From: Coix lacryma-jobi var. lacryma-jobi
Lineage: Eukaryota; Streptophyta; Magnoliopsida; Poales; Poaceae
Direction of reading: 5' to 3'
NCBI GenBank assembly: GCA_009763385.1
Contig: CM019823.1
Location: forward strand, 42,713,828-42,777,827
DNA: 64,000 nucleotides
The notes below the pieces were generated by a model. The model was given only the letters and a program-made list of their open reading frames with translations, searched no databases and was not told the DNA's origin. This document shows, piece after piece, positions 1 to 11,427 of the stretch. The stretch's first letter is position 1, and the number at the start of each line of letters is the position of its first letter. The position numbers and the translations under genes were made by a program.

Positions 1-1447
1 GAATGACACCCTCTTGTGTTTGCCAAACACACAATGCTCACAAAATTTCAGCTTACTGATACTTTGTTCATCAAGAAAGCATCTCTTGCACAATTCATGC
101 ATGCCTTGCTCACTCATATGTCCAAGACGTTTATGCCAAAGATCAGTAGCATCTGAATTAGATGAATTGGAAATTACAACAGCATCACCTGTAATTGTAG
201 TACCACGAAGATGGTACAAATTTGGAGATTTCAATTCACCTTTCATCACAATAAGAGAACCTTTTGACACTTTCAAAACTCCATCTCCACCGGAGACTTG
301 TACCCTTGAGCATCAAGAGTACTCAGAGAAATAAGATTCTTGCTCATGCTAGGAATATGTCTCACGTCAGTCAAAGTTCTGACAATGCCATCATGCATCT
401 TAATTTGAATGGATCCAATGCCAACAATATCACGTGGACTGTCATCACCCAATCTAACAGAACCTCCACCTTGGAGAGAATCATAGGTGACAAACCAATC
501 TCTATTAATGCATATGTGAAAAGAAGCAGCGGAATCAAGAATCCATTCATCACTACTAGTTGCACATCCAGCAAAAGCATCAAGCATATCACCAGTAGAA
601 TCATCTGCCTTAGAAGCAGCAACAAAAGCATACCTTCATCATTGGATTTACCCTTTTCTCTGTATGTGCCAGCTCTCTTCTCTTTGTTCTTCAATTTATA
701 ACACTCGGTGATAAAGTGATTATCTTTCTTGCAATACTTGCAGAATTTATCTCCCTTGCTTCGAGATTTTGATCGGCCTTTATAACCATTGGAACTTTTG
801 CCTCTATTGCCATTGTTTGATTTATTTTCTGTCCTCCCACGAACAGAAAACGCTTCTCCATTGGAAGTAGAACCTTTAGAAGACACCATCAACTTCATCT
901 TTTCTTTGACATGCAACGCCTCAGAAACCTCATCAAGTGTCAAAGTATCATGACTATATAACAGTGTATCTCTGAAGTTTGCAAAAGAACTGGGCAAAGA
1001 GCACAAAAGAATCAGACCCAAATCTTCATCATCATAATCTACCTCCATAGCTTGTAGATCTGAAACGATCTCCTTGAAGACCGTGAGATGGTTAATCACA
1101 GAACCACCCTCTTGCAACTTGTGCGTATACAACTTCATCTTCATATGCATCTTGCTTGTCAAATCTTTAGACATGCAAATAGACTCTAACTTGAGCCATA
1201 GAGCAGCTGCAGTTTTCTCCTGCAGACAATCTTGCAAAATATTATTTGAAAGATGAAGTTGAATTTGGGACAAGGCCTTATGATCTTTTCTCTTCTCCTC
1301 ATCGGTCCAAGATTTAGAATCCTTGTTACCAAATTTATCAAGAGCATCATCTACATCAGCTTGTGTAAGAATAGCCCTCATCTTAACTTGCCATAGAGCA
1401 AACCTTGTGTCGCGATCCAGTTGAGGAATATCATACTTCATCGACAT
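1..1447 (-). pseudogene. copia gag-protease-pre-integrase polyprotein, frameshifted
   Basis: The frame opens with ATG at 1447 (MSMKYDIPQL). The Gag part resembles the plant copia gag family (UBN2/DUF4219 type), with a CX2CX4HX4C zinc knuckle at about residues 236-249. The protease motif WILDSAAS follows in another frame (273-587), and a pre-integrase domain with an H/C-rich LWHKRLGH-like segment follows in a third frame (roughly 1-290). I infer a one-base loss near 631-634 and a two-base loss near 294-300. Gag packages the RNA, the protease matures the polyprotein, and integrase would follow off-window. This copy is probably dead, although the frameshifts could also be sequence errors. Confidence 0.85.
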
Positions 1448-1631
1448 GGTGAAGAAATAATAGCAATAACCAGAAGAAAAATAATTTGCAGAAATTTAGG
1501 TACGCTTCGTGCACGAAGCAATAAAATCTGCAGCCTGGTAGGCTCTGCTTGCCTTGATCCGCGTGCGCTTGATGATGATGCCAGCCGGCCAGGGAACGGA
1601 GCAGCTTTTTGTAGATAGAACTCCGGCCTCA

Positions 1632-1972
1632 GGGCGTCCGCAATGGTGTTCAAATCGCTAGCTATTTGGTCTCTAGAAAGAATGTTATTGGCTCTCAATG
1701 ACAACTTACAAATAGCTAGCTGGATGAGATATATAAATAAATAATATTTTGGTGAGACAACTTACAAAAGTAGCACTCTTATTGGCTATCGAGGAAAGAG
1801 ATCAAATAGCTAGCTATTGAGAAGTCGCTGGCTATTTGATCTCTCTTCTCGATAGCCAATAAGAGTGCTACTTTTTTATTATTTTTATATATCATCTCGC
1901 TAGCTATTTGTAAAGTGCTATTGAGAGTCAATAGAATTTCTCCTAACTAGCTATTTGACAACCATTGCGGAT
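1632..1972. mobile_element. MITE nested in the copia leader
   Basis: The ends are inverted (TCCGCAATGG near 1637 and CCATTGCGGA near 1962), and the interior folds back around GTAGCACTCTTATTGGCTAT and its complement. A 7-bp direct repeat GGCCTCA flanks it at 1625-1631 and 1973-1979, consistent with a target-site duplication. The length is about 340 bp. The superfamily is not certain. Confidence 0.65.
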
Positions 1973-2136
1973 GGCCTCAACTCGAACTCGACCGCACAAC
2001 CAACTCTGCACAACTCCCCTTCAGCGTCAGCACACGGGGAGTCACCGTATGGACGGCACGGAAGAAAATAGTAGATTAATGTAGCGTCGGCGCGTGTTGA
2101 CGGGGAATAAAACCCTAAAAAAATAATCTCGTGTGT

Positions 2137-2150
2137 GGCTCTAGATACCA
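2137..2150 (-). other. primer-binding-like site of the copia element
   Basis: The minus strand reads TGGTATCTAGAGCC, close to the TGGTATCAGAGC complement of the 3' end of initiator tRNA-Met used by many plant copia elements. It starts two bases inside the LTR edge. One base is inserted relative to the consensus. Confidence 0.65.
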
Positions 2151-2152
2151 CT

Positions 2153-2478
2153 TGTTAGCAAATAATGCAATAATAGATCGTGTTAGCAAATAATGCAATA
2201 ATAGATCGAACACGAGACACAGATTTTTACGTGGAAAACCCTTGCGGGAAAAAACCACGGGCGCCAACCGGCGATCTTCACTGTATGACGAGAGTTTACA
2301 GAACGCAGGGAATACAATGAGTTGTCTCTCTCTTCCCGTGCGGCTTACAAGATGTATTTAGAGGGTGGACTGACTACTAGTCAAATACAGAAACAAATCC
2401 GCTAAATATATAACTCGGACCGTGGGCCTTCAAGCGTCGCTGTAGGACTCACGTTATAATTCGGATCATACTCCAACA
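2153..2478 (-). repeat. 5' LTR of the copia element
   Basis: The repeat begins TGTTAGCAAATAATG and ends CTCCAACA, giving TG...CA termini. It contains the ACGTGGAAAACCC...GGGAAAAAACCACGGGC block common in grass copia LTRs. It abuts a tRNA-primer-like site, which marks it as the 5' LTR of the minus-strand element. The second LTR is outside the window. The first 28 bases (2153-2180) are repeated exactly at 2181-2208. Confidence 0.7.
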
Positions 2479-2983
2479 ATAAGCACATTCGTAGAACTGA
2501 ATTGGACCATCAATTCTTCTCGAGATTGAAGTCACTGCAAGTGCTTCACTATCGACACTATCCCTCTAAGCACCTCCGAAAAACATCGACCACACACAAA
2601 AAAATATTTTTTAGTTATATGGGACCACCATTAACTCATCTTGTCTAGCCTCTCTCCATTTGTTCATGCCCACAAGACAAAAGAGAGTCTGCCATTGATT
2701 TCGAGTGGGTCCCACACGATATTGGAACCCGTTACCAGCCGGTCAACAGATACGTCGACCACTTTTCTCTCTCTTGCTTTCTCTCTTATCCATCTAGTAA
2801 GACTTTGCTAATTTGTTTTGGGCTCTTAGCTATTAACAAATCTGACATGATTTATTGTATCTGCGCTCTCTTTGTGGATTCACAATTAATCCCCTTGGAC
2901 GTCGGCACGAGCATCATGGATGATGCGGTTCTGTTTTTGTTACTATCAATAACGTGGCACCATGTTCCCCATCGCCCAAGCTC

Positions 2984-2991
2984 CATAAATA
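2984..2991 (+). promoter_or_regulatory. TATA-like box of GST1
   Basis: CATAAATA lies about 120 bp upstream of the GST1 start codon. It sits in a CGCCCAAGCT...ATACCGCT context that is also found around the TATA box of GST2. Confidence 0.45.
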
Positions 2992-3111
2992 CCGCTCGTC
3001 TTGTAAGCTAAGAACCGTGGCAAACCAAAGCATTAGCAAGCGAAAACAAGGCTCAAACCTACGCACTGAATCGCTTGGTACTACTACTAACTTGCAGGAC
3101 ACGTACAGGAA

Positions 3112-3960
3112 ATGGCAGGCGGTGAGCTGAAGCTGAAGCTACTCGGCACATGGGCGAGTCCCTGGGCGTGCAGAGTGCGAATCGCCCTGCATCTCAAGGC
3201 CCTGAGCTACGACTACGTCCAGGAGGACCTTGATAACAAGAGCGGCCTCCTCCTCGCGTCCAACCCCGTGCACAAGAAGGTGCCTGTGCTCATCCACAAC
3301 GGCAAGCCTATCAGTGAGTCGCCTGTCATCGTGCAGTACATCGACGAGGCGTTTGCAAACAATGGCGGCGGTTCCTCACTCCTCCCCGCCGACCCTCACG
3401 AACGTGCAGTTGCTCGTTTCTGGGCCGCTTACATCGACGACAAGGTCTCACCACGACACCACCACACCACCATTCGCTAGTTTTATTGTCGTGCATCCAT
3501 GGCGGCTCACTGCATCGGTTCAACATTTTGACGCATGCTGCTCACATCTATGCATGTGTGTCCACCTGTGCAGATGACGGCGTCGTGGAAGCAGGCATTC
3601 AGTGCCAAGACGGAGGAGGAGAGGCTGGAGGGGACGAAGCAGCTGCTGGTTGCGGTCGAGACACTGGAGGGGGCCCTGAGGGTCTGTTCCAAGGGGAAGC
3701 CTTTCTTCGGCGGCGACAGCGTCGGCTACTTGGACGTCGTTCTTGGCGGGCTCCTCTCGTGGCTGCAGGGAACCGAGGCGCTGTGCGGCGCGGAGTTCTT
3801 CGACGCCGCCAGGACCCCGCTCCTGGCGGCGTGGGCGGAACGCTTCGGCGCCCTCGACGCTGCCAGGGCCGTCCTGCCGGACGTCGGCAGACTGGTCGAG
3901 TTCGCCAAGGCGAGGCGCGCACAGATGGCTGCAGCCTGGGCTGCAGCCGCGAAGAACTAA
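3112..3960 (+). CDS. GST1: tau-class glutathione S-transferase, intact
   Basis: A soluble cytosolic enzyme expected to conjugate glutathione to electrophiles such as herbicides and oxidised lipids. Exon 1 is 3112-3444 (111 codons) and exon 2 is 3574-3960. The 129-bp intron is GT-AG and phase 0, and the total is 239 aa, normal for the class. The N-terminal thioredoxin-fold domain shows the tau catalytic Ser16 (WASPW) and glutathione-contact positions Lys43, Val57-Pro58 (KKVPVL) and Glu69-Ser70 (ESPVIVQYID). The helical C-terminal domain carries the conserved FFGGDSVGYLDV block. It starts at the first ATG downstream of the TATA-like box, in MAGGELKLK context. AATAAA signals occur at 4042 and 4069. 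It is the first of five GSTU genes in the window. Confidence 0.95.
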
Positions 3961-4204
3961 GCTGGCAGCCGGCTGCCGCAGCACGACGGTGGTCGTTGTG
4001 ACTCGTGAGTGCGGTCTGGTCGGAGGAAATGTTTGGATGATAATAAATAGTTAATCGTAGCTGAAGTAAATAAAGAAGTTTGTGTTATTGATTGTCTTGC
4101 GATGTAATGTAGACTGTATAGTGAATAATGAAGTTTTGTTTTGTGCTGCGCAGTTCATGTGCATCACACATTTCGTTGCATAGTCTCGCGCTCTACTGAG
4201 CTAA

Positions 4205-4494
4205 GGCGTGTTTGGTTCAGCGGATTGTCTCATTCGGAATTAGGACGTCCGGCATGCATTTAGTCCCGGTTGGATCGGATAGTGATTTGATATCGTTTGG
4301 ATTGGAGGATCAGCTCGCTCGTTCGTGGTCGTCCGATAGTTTCCGAGAGAACCGGTTTGTCATGCGTTATACTAGCGCACGGAATCATCTGGTGACGGAT
4401 GTGTCGGCTCCATACGACAAACCAAATACCGCGTCTAGCCTCGGACATAGGTTCGGATGGTTCCGCATGGATCCACTATCCAAAACAAACATGC
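4205..4494. mobile_element. MITE downstream of GST1
   Basis: The ends GGCGTGTTTGG and CAAACATGC (rc GCATGTTTG) form a short inverted repeat of the common grass GTGTTTGG-ended MITE type. No clear target duplication is visible. An 100-codon open frame inside shows no protein-like features and is taken as chance. Confidence 0.45.
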
Positions 4495-4499
4495 TTGCT

Positions 4500-6669
4500 T
4501 CTTCCGTCGTATAAAAATATCGTTCTCATTTTCTAAATAATCAAACATCGACAATTTTGACGACAAACATATAACAAAACATTATATTTATGATATATAA
4601 TTAGTATCATTAGAAACTAGATAGATTGTTATTATATTTTCATAATAAACTTATTTAGGGAATTCAAATGTTGCTAATATTTACTATAAATCTAGTCACT
4701 TAAGAAGGTTGAACCAACACAAATCTCATGCATAGACATTTTTATGAATGGAGCGAATAACAATTTATCATGATCAGCTTTACAAAAGCTGCAGATTTTA
4801 TTGTAATATTATTTTTCAACCCACTTGATACTCAAATTAGACCAACATAACAAATAAAGGCAAAGATACAAATATCTATATAAATATATGTCTATACACC
4901 TATATATGATACTAAAAGGGGGAAATTCCTCCGCCTCTTGGTTCATCACTTTCTCTCCCGTTTTTCCATCACTGCACTCCTAATTATTATAGCCTTGACC
5001 ACTTTTAATTATATTAGTAATATGCAATGAATTAGAGATAAGAGTCATGTTTATACAAGTGACAAAATGTATGTGTTTGCGGTGGTATAGAGTCGGATTG
5101 AAACATGATATGATGCAAGTGACATGCATGTTTCTAGTCTATATATAAGCCAAATTGAGTATGGATTCACCATGATGGAGGTGGAGCTCTTGTTGAGATG
5201 ATATAAAAGATACTCTATTCCTCCAGTTTATAATTGAGGGTGAGGAAGGTACTATTCCTCCCCCCGCGCGCAAGCCACCATTGCTAATATCTCCTCAGCA
5301 TTGCCCCTTCTCACTCTTAGCCAAGCCCTTAGTCATGAAGACCTAGCAACTTCCCCACCCTCGTTTATTGCTATCACCTTTGTGAGCACTGTTGTTGTTG
5401 CCATAATCTTCATGTCCGGCCTAGCGGTTTTGTGTTCAATGAGCTCAATCTGTGTTGGCTCCTGTGTTGTACCATGTTGTTCGGATCAAGACCAAAACCC
5501 TAGAACCCTAATATGACTTGATATTCATCATTTTTCATGCAATATTCTCAATTTGGGGATTAATTAAGTTCGTGTTGTTGATGCTCTAGCGGTAACATAT
5601 ATACATATCAAATTGAGCTAGATTCTTCACTGCACAGTTATGGTTGAAAAATATCTTTGTTGGCACATGATTCCTATTTCTAATTGCCCGATCTATCAAA
5701 TTGGTCATCTTGATATATGTTCCACGTGTAGGTGTGTTTAATCTTTATGATGCATACTTAAGGAAAATAACACCTAGCTAGGGTCATTAGATGGCTTTTG
5801 GTGATTGAGTGATAACATGATCGGTTAAACTAATGTTGTTTGCTAGTCCTATGAATGCAAGGATGGTCTAGGCAAGGCTACATGAAGATCAGGTGGTCAA
5901 CACCTCAAGCAAATATAGTAGAGCTGCTATGTAGATACTAGAAGACAAGCAAGAAGTCCAAGACATCAAGTTGAAGAAGCGCGAATGAAAAGACACTCGT
6001 TGGGCACTGAAGTTCACCATTGAAGATGTCTGGTGTCAATCACCAAATATTAGTTGGTTACACAGTCATAGGCTTGAAGAAGAAGGCATCACCTTAACTT
6101 CCAATGGCATCGAAGTGACCACCACCACATTTTAGGCTTAGATGCAGTTGGAGGCCTAGTGGAGAAAGATAGAGGACATCAAACAATTGCACACTTCCAC
6201 TCTCTTCCTTCGATATCCAATGCTTAGTGCTAGGACCTTTTGGTGCTTTGATGCCAAACATGGAGAGAGTGTGAGACAAATAATGGGGGAGTTGTGAGTT
6301 TGGGTAGCATAGACCTTGGTTTTATTGCATTGTTTCTAGGTTGTAATATACTTCTTGTATAGTTTGTTTGTCTAAGCTAACACAAACAAGGTGACAACTT
6401 TTGTTTTAAAACTTTTATTATATATCTCTTGTCATGGTAATGCTTGTTTGGGGACCATTTCTTATAAATTCTGATTGAAAAACAAGTGGTTGATTGGGTT
6501 CCAATTTGATGATGTGGACTTTTGGTGGTTGATGAACACAAGTGGTTGTGCACTAACATATGTTTTGCCGAGATCAATCAGATTGTGTTAGTTATAACAA
6601 TAATGGCCATAGTGTTAGTCAACAAGTGCCTTGCAAAAGGATTTAACTTTTTTTCCTCTAATTGGTAAT
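4500..6669. other. AT-rich intergenic sequence with decayed repeats
   Basis: There is no convincing gene. The segment 4520-4745 resembles the interior of a Stowaway-like MITE without clear ends. A 71-codon frame at 5301-5516 has a hydrophobic stretch but lacks homology or codon bias that I recognise. The segment around 5780-6290 has the phrasing of old grass LTR sequence (TTTTGGTGATTGAGTGATAAC) but no bounded element could be defined. Confidence 0.4.
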
Positions 6670-7904
6670 TGTCGGGTACATAGAAAAGGGGTACCCTAAT
6701 ACCTCGATTAAAGAAAACTAAACCTCGGCAAAATCCACAAACATCCCTCAAACACCCAAACCAGCCCAAGCGCCAAACCATACTGGGCCGGCCTACGAAC
6801 GAGTCTCGACGCTCAGTCTGCGACACCCTCAAGGAGTACCTTCTCGGGACAAAGCCAGTCCGCTCAGGGCATACCTCGGTTATGGAAACTTCCCGAGCAA
6901 ACGAGGCACCCCTCGATTACGGAACTCTTCCGAGCGAACGAGGCATGCTTCGACCGTCTCACCAGGCATATCCTCGAGTACCTACTCCCTCTACGGCTCC
7001 GGGAGCATTAAATGCACCCTACCTACTCCCGTCTAAACCGTATGGCTATAGCGTACATCACAATGAATCGTACCCAGGTTAAATCCAACTTTTATCGCCC
7101 ATGCCCGGGAAATGAGCGACTCGTACAACACTGTTACGCCATACCGTGCACTATGCCTCGTTAGGCGCTCCTCGAGATATGTTCGTCAACGCCTTTCTCG
7201 AATTTCCCGGGGCTCGATCCATCCGCACAGGCCTCGACCGCCTTGACCACCCCCTCAAGCAGGACTCCGTCAAGATCGGTAACACTTCAACAACTCCCGA
7301 CGCGACATCTCCGACATCTCGCACGCCCCACGCATGGGCGCCGACATGATTCAGCATCAACTGCGTTATCACCGGGATGACCGCGACATCACGGCGCATG
7401 TCGCTACAGGACGGGCCCATCCCCTAGACGTACGCCGCTACAGCAGCGCCGACATGATCGGCATCGCCTCTCCAACGTCATTGCTTACGACAGGCCTAGA
7501 GCTCATCTAACCCTGTGCCTCCTCTTCGCCTATAAAAGGGGACGCCAGGGCTATAGAAACGCCACGTTCTACACACGAGAAGCCGACCAGCCTGCTAGCA
7601 CATAGACTGTCAAACTCTCAAGCCATCCACCATAGCCTAGGACTCCAAAGCCCGGTTCTCTAAGTTCTAGCTCCTCTCTTACACCCCTCCCCCTCACTCT
7701 CTTTCATACGCTTGTATTCGCCCCTGTACAAGCATTTCGGTGCAAGATAATACAGACTGCCCCCCTCCCCCGCTGGACGTAGGGCTTTCTCTTGCCCAAA
7801 CCAGGATAAATCGCTCGTGTTCTTCTTGTATCACCATCCAGACTATGGAGCACGCACTCACAAATTCACTTGTTGGTGTTAACCCCGGGGGCCAAACACC
7901 GACA
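6670..7904 (+). mobile_element. solo LTR, gypsy-like, 1235 bp
   Basis: The ends TGTCGGGTAC and AACACCGACA give TG...CA with the inverted TGTCGG/CCGACA termini typical of grass gypsy-type LTRs. The flanks GTAAT (6665-6669) and GAAAT (7905-7909) match at four of five bases, consistent with a decayed 5-bp target duplication. A promoter-like CCTATAAAAGGGG lies at about 7530. No internal region or second LTR is present, so it is read as a recombination-derived solo LTR. It is related to the LTR at the right edge of the window. Confidence 0.8.
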
Positions 7905-8235
7905 GAAATACTTCTATTAAAATATTTATCAATGAGATGAATAATATCAAGATTTTCCATGATATAATATTTATGTTTTTGGAATACGGATTTCTACTAT
8001 CCAATGTCTGCCCATAGCATAGAGCCAGCCCACACGAAGGGAAAATAGAATCTTCTTTTTCGATCTGTGTAAGTCCTGGTTCTTGAAGCACTCATGGATT
8101 TTCTAACTCCCTCTAGTTTTTCATTGACTGAAAACACAAATGCGTCCTATGGTTCTTCGCAAAATTCTCATCAGTCAATCAACATTGGCTCATAAACGTG
8201 GATCAAATGACGGAGTAACCAACGCCCAAGCTGTG

Positions 8236-8243
8236 TATATATA
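8236..8243 (+). promoter_or_regulatory. TATA box of GST2
   Basis: TATATATA lies about 140 bp upstream of the GST2 start codon. The block GACGGAGTAACCAACGCCC just upstream (8209-8227) is nearly repeated upstream of GST3. Confidence 0.6.
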
Positions 8244-8380
8244 CCGCTACTCCTACACTCTGCTTTGTCCAAGAACCACACCAGCAAGGTACCAAACACG
8301 TACGCGTCGGGCCCATCGAAGAAGACGACGAAATAATCGTATACACGCCGCTAACTTACTGCAGGCCGGTGCAGGAAAAA

Positions 8381-9285
8381 ATGTCAGGTGGAGGCGACGA
8401 GCTGAAGCTTCTGAGCACATGGTTCAGCCCGTTCGGGTCCAGGGTGAAGCTCGCGCTCCACCTCAAGGGCCTGAGCTACGAGTACGTGGAGGAGGAGGAC
8501 CTCACGAACAAGAGCCAGCTCCTCCTGGAGAGCAACCCCGTGCACAAGAAGGTCCCCGTGCTCTTCCACAAGGGCAAGGCCCTGTGCGAGTCCATGGTCA
8601 TCGTGGACTACATCGAAGAGGCGTTCGCCGGCGCCGGGCCGCCACTCCTCCCCTCCGACCCCTACAAGCGTGCCGTCGCCCGGTTCTGGGTCGCCTTCAT
8701 CGAGACCAAGGTACCAGCACTGTGCATGCATGTTCTGAATTCGATCCCGGCCTGTAGCATTTGAATCGAGATGCACTGCACATGTGTGTTGACGTGTTGT
8801 TGGCGACTCGATCGACGATGCAGGCTCAAGGATATTTGTTGTTTGTGTTTGTGTTTGTTTGTGCGCGCGCATGCATGCATGCATGCAGTTTGTGGCGCCG
8901 TGGTGCCAGATGTTCGACGTGACCAAGACGCGCGCCGAGAAGGCGGAGGGGTTGAAGCAGATTCTTGCGGCGAGGGCGACCATGGAGGGCGCCCTGGAGG
9001 AGCAGTCCAAGTCCAAGGGGAAGAAGCCCTTCTTCGGCGGCGACAGCGTCGGGTGCGTCGACATCGCGCTGGGCGGACTACTCGTGTGGGTGCGCGCGTC
9101 CGAGGTGCTGTCCGGCGTCAAGTTACTCGACGCCGCCGCGGCGCCGCTCCTGTCAGTGGGCGGAGCGCTTCGCCGCGCTTGACGCGGCCAAGGCGGCCCT
9201 GCCAGACTTCGGCAGGGTGCTCCAGTACGCCGTGAAGATGCGGGGCCCGGCGGCGGCAGCAGGCGCTGCGGCGGCGAACAAGTGA
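8381..9285 (+). pseudogene. GST2: tau-class glutathione S-transferase with a 3' frameshift
   Basis: Exon 1 is 8381-8710 (110 codons, MSGGGDELKL) and exon 2 starts at 8889 after a 178-bp GT-AG intron. Catalytic Ser16, Lys44, Val58-Pro59 and Glu70-Ser71 are all present, so the N-terminal domain is complete. In exon 2 the frame breaks at about 9150-9157, where the conserved PLLAAWAERF segment has lost two bases. The open frame then stops at 9182 instead of 9285. The product would be about 207 aa, with the last helix replaced by about ten unrelated residues. The rest of the tail is readable in the next frame. It is either a recent pseudogene or carries a sequence error. A polyadenylation signal lies at 9466. 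It is the closest paralogue of GST3. Confidence 0.85.
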
Positions 9286-9622
9286 ACACCTACGAATCTT
9301 GAGCTCGATTGACGAAGGTTTACACCGTGCAACACCGAATAATGTTACGAATACATCGTGCATGCACGTTGCAGTCTGCAGTCTGGTCGTCTGTACGTAT
9401 GCATGATTTACACGTCGTTTTCCCTTTTTCTAGGCTTCTACGTATATATGTAGTAAGCCATTTTTAATAAACATGATTCTGAAGCTTCACGTCCATGGTA
9501 TTAATCATCGGTAATAATCATAGACGTTTAATTTGGATGTTAAATAACGGCGGCAGGATAGAGGAGACTGACAGTGTTTTATACAAAAAGGATTTTTCTT
9601 AAATCCGGTCTCTCTGGTATAA

Positions 9623-9906
9623 GGCCAATCTCAATGGTGAGTTTCATTTTGGTGTTTCCAAGACTGTCATGTCATACGAGAGAAAATGAAACTTGAATGA
9701 AACTCCCTATTGAGAGTGAGAGTTTCATTCTAAAGTTTCATAAGCATTAAATTTCATGACTCATAGAGAGTTGGTATTCGTGTCAAGAGAGTTTCATCTA
9801 GATGAAACTCATTTCATCTCTCTCTTCTTAAATACATTGTCATGTCACGAGAATTGCTTATGTGGCACCATATTTAATACAAATGAAACTCTCATTGAGA
9901 TTGGCC
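9623..9906. mobile_element. Tourist/PIF-Harbinger-type MITE, 284 bp
   Basis: The inverted ends GGCCAATCTCAATG...CATTGAGATTGGCC are followed by GAGTTTCAT arms. A perfect TAA duplication flanks it (9620-9622 and 9907-9909). The 3-bp TSD and the size point to the PIF/Harbinger group. Confidence 0.8.
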
Positions 9907-9909
9907 TAA

Positions 9910-10685
9910 AGATGCAGGATTTTCTAGGTTGACCTAACGACCCAATACCCAAAGATTAAAAAGTAGTGTAATTACCCTATAGAGCCGACCCATCAAAATT
10001 TTGGGTTAATTTAGGTTCCACTAGTGGGTAGTCGGGTAACCCACTCATCGGCACGGCAACCGAGGAACCTGCGCCTCGCTTCACTTCCGCTTCCTAGAGT
10101 TCCGGTCGCGCTTATATGAAGTTTTGGCACCATGGATTTTTGATTCATTCTCCCCTAAGCTTCTTCTTCGCTGCTTGCTTGCTTGCTAGGGATCCACCTA
10201 CACGCATCCGCCCAAGCTAGTAGTGTGGGGCCCGATGGCATCAGGGGCTTCCTGCCGGTGGACGCCTACGCGCGGCTGCTGCTGCGCAACACTTGCTGCA
10301 CACCGAGACCAAGGAGGAGGCCCACCGCCGTAGTCTCAGACCTGGTGTTTTGGGTTACCCATTGAATTTAGTGGGTTAAACATTGGGTCAACCCAAAACC
10401 CAAAAAATCCTTTATGGGTAGCACGGGTAAGACATTGGTTAACCCATTACCGACCCACCTGCATCGCGACTCTGGTATCTAGGCATGCACGTTTCATTAT
10501 TACAAATAATCTAGCCTCCTCTCAAAGAACAAACAAAATAAAATAGAAGGAAAAAAACACTCATGCACCAAATTAAGTGCTACTAAATTTCAGTGTTAGC
10601 TTCTACTACTAGATTCAGTACTTCTATAAAGTAACAAGATACAAGTTCATTATCGGAGAACTGGATGCCTCAAGGATGAAGAACT
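9910..10685. other. repeat-like sequence with a possible host-derived segment
   Basis: Motifs of the GGGTTAACCC/GGGTCAACCC type recur at 9995-10050 and 10350-10460, suggesting the arms of an old inverted element. The GC-rich core 10130-10340 has partly open frames (around GFLPVDAYARLLLR) and differs in composition from its flanks. It may be a captured exon, but I cannot name a source. Confidence 0.3.
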
Positions 10686-10688
10686 GAG

Positions 10689-11242
10689 GGCGTGTTTGGT
10701 TTAGACCTTAGAGTAAACTTGCCTGAGAAAAACTCTGCCTGTACCTTATCTGTCACATGTTTGGTTGGTGTCCTGAGTAGGTGACTGGACCAGGCATGCG
10801 CTCGTCGACTAGGCGAACAAAATCCATCGCCTGGCTCTGGCTCGAAGGTTGCCTCGATTAATTAATACAAAAGTTGATAAGCCAGCTACCACAGGTCACG
10901 GGCACATATCTTTTCTCTTTTATTTATTATTTTGTCCGGCTTGCATTTCTCTCTTTAATAAGAAAAAAAAACAAATGACCTTCTTTTGACCATGCATTCC
11001 CTAATCGTTTATTTGGTAAACCACTATTAACAAAACAATTCATTTATTTGGTAACACACTATTAATAGTATTTCCTAATCATGTATAGACGATGCAAAAC
11101 GTGATTTATTATCTTATTAGCATTTCTAGGTACAAGCTTCAAACCAAACACACTTTACAAAAAAAAACATCAACTTTTTAGGTAAATTTCAGGCAACATT
11201 TGTTGCCAGACAAGCTAGTTAAGACACCAACCAAACATGTCC
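10689..11242. mobile_element. MITE with GTGTTTGG ends, about 554 bp
   Basis: The termini GGCGTGTTTGGTT and AACCAAACATGTCC (rc GGACATGTTTGGTT) are inverted. TGAG flanks both sides (10685-10688 and 11243-11246). The interior is AT-rich and non-coding. Confidence 0.55.
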
Positions 11243-11427
11243 TGAGTGCTTCATGGTTCATGCTTAGACATTTGATATCTTTCCTCCTATATTGACTGGG
11301 CTACAACTTGCCGGAGTTCATTGATAGCCATTCAGTCAGGTACCGGTACCTTTGGATTGGGTTTGCATTGATCTTCCGCTTTATTTTCGATCTTCCTCCC
11401 TATGTCCGTTGATGTTGACGTAAGGTC

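Larger units (their letters stand above)
1..2478 (-). mobile_element. Ty1/copia LTR retrotransposon, 5' part, cut by window edge
   Basis: The element lies on the minus strand, with its 5' LTR at the right (2153-2478), a primer-binding-like site at 2137-2150, a leader, and a gag-pol reading frame running leftward off the window. The gene order (Gag with zinc knuckle, aspartic protease, GAG-pre-integrase) is that of Ty1/copia. The pol part beyond the pre-integrase domain is outside the window, so the 3' LTR and target duplication cannot be checked. A MITE of about 340 bp is nested in the leader. Two frameshifts show the copy is not autonomous as it stands. Confidence 0.85.

Noticed and set aside
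5301..5516. 71-codon frame with a hydrophobic stretch
   Set aside because: Isolated and short, with no homology I recognise and no promoter. Lies in decayed repeat sequence.
8384..9289. 301-codon minus-strand frame antisense to GST2
   Set aside because: It is the complement of GC-rich GST exons plus the intron, and it has no domain. Long antisense frames are common opposite high-GC3 grass genes.
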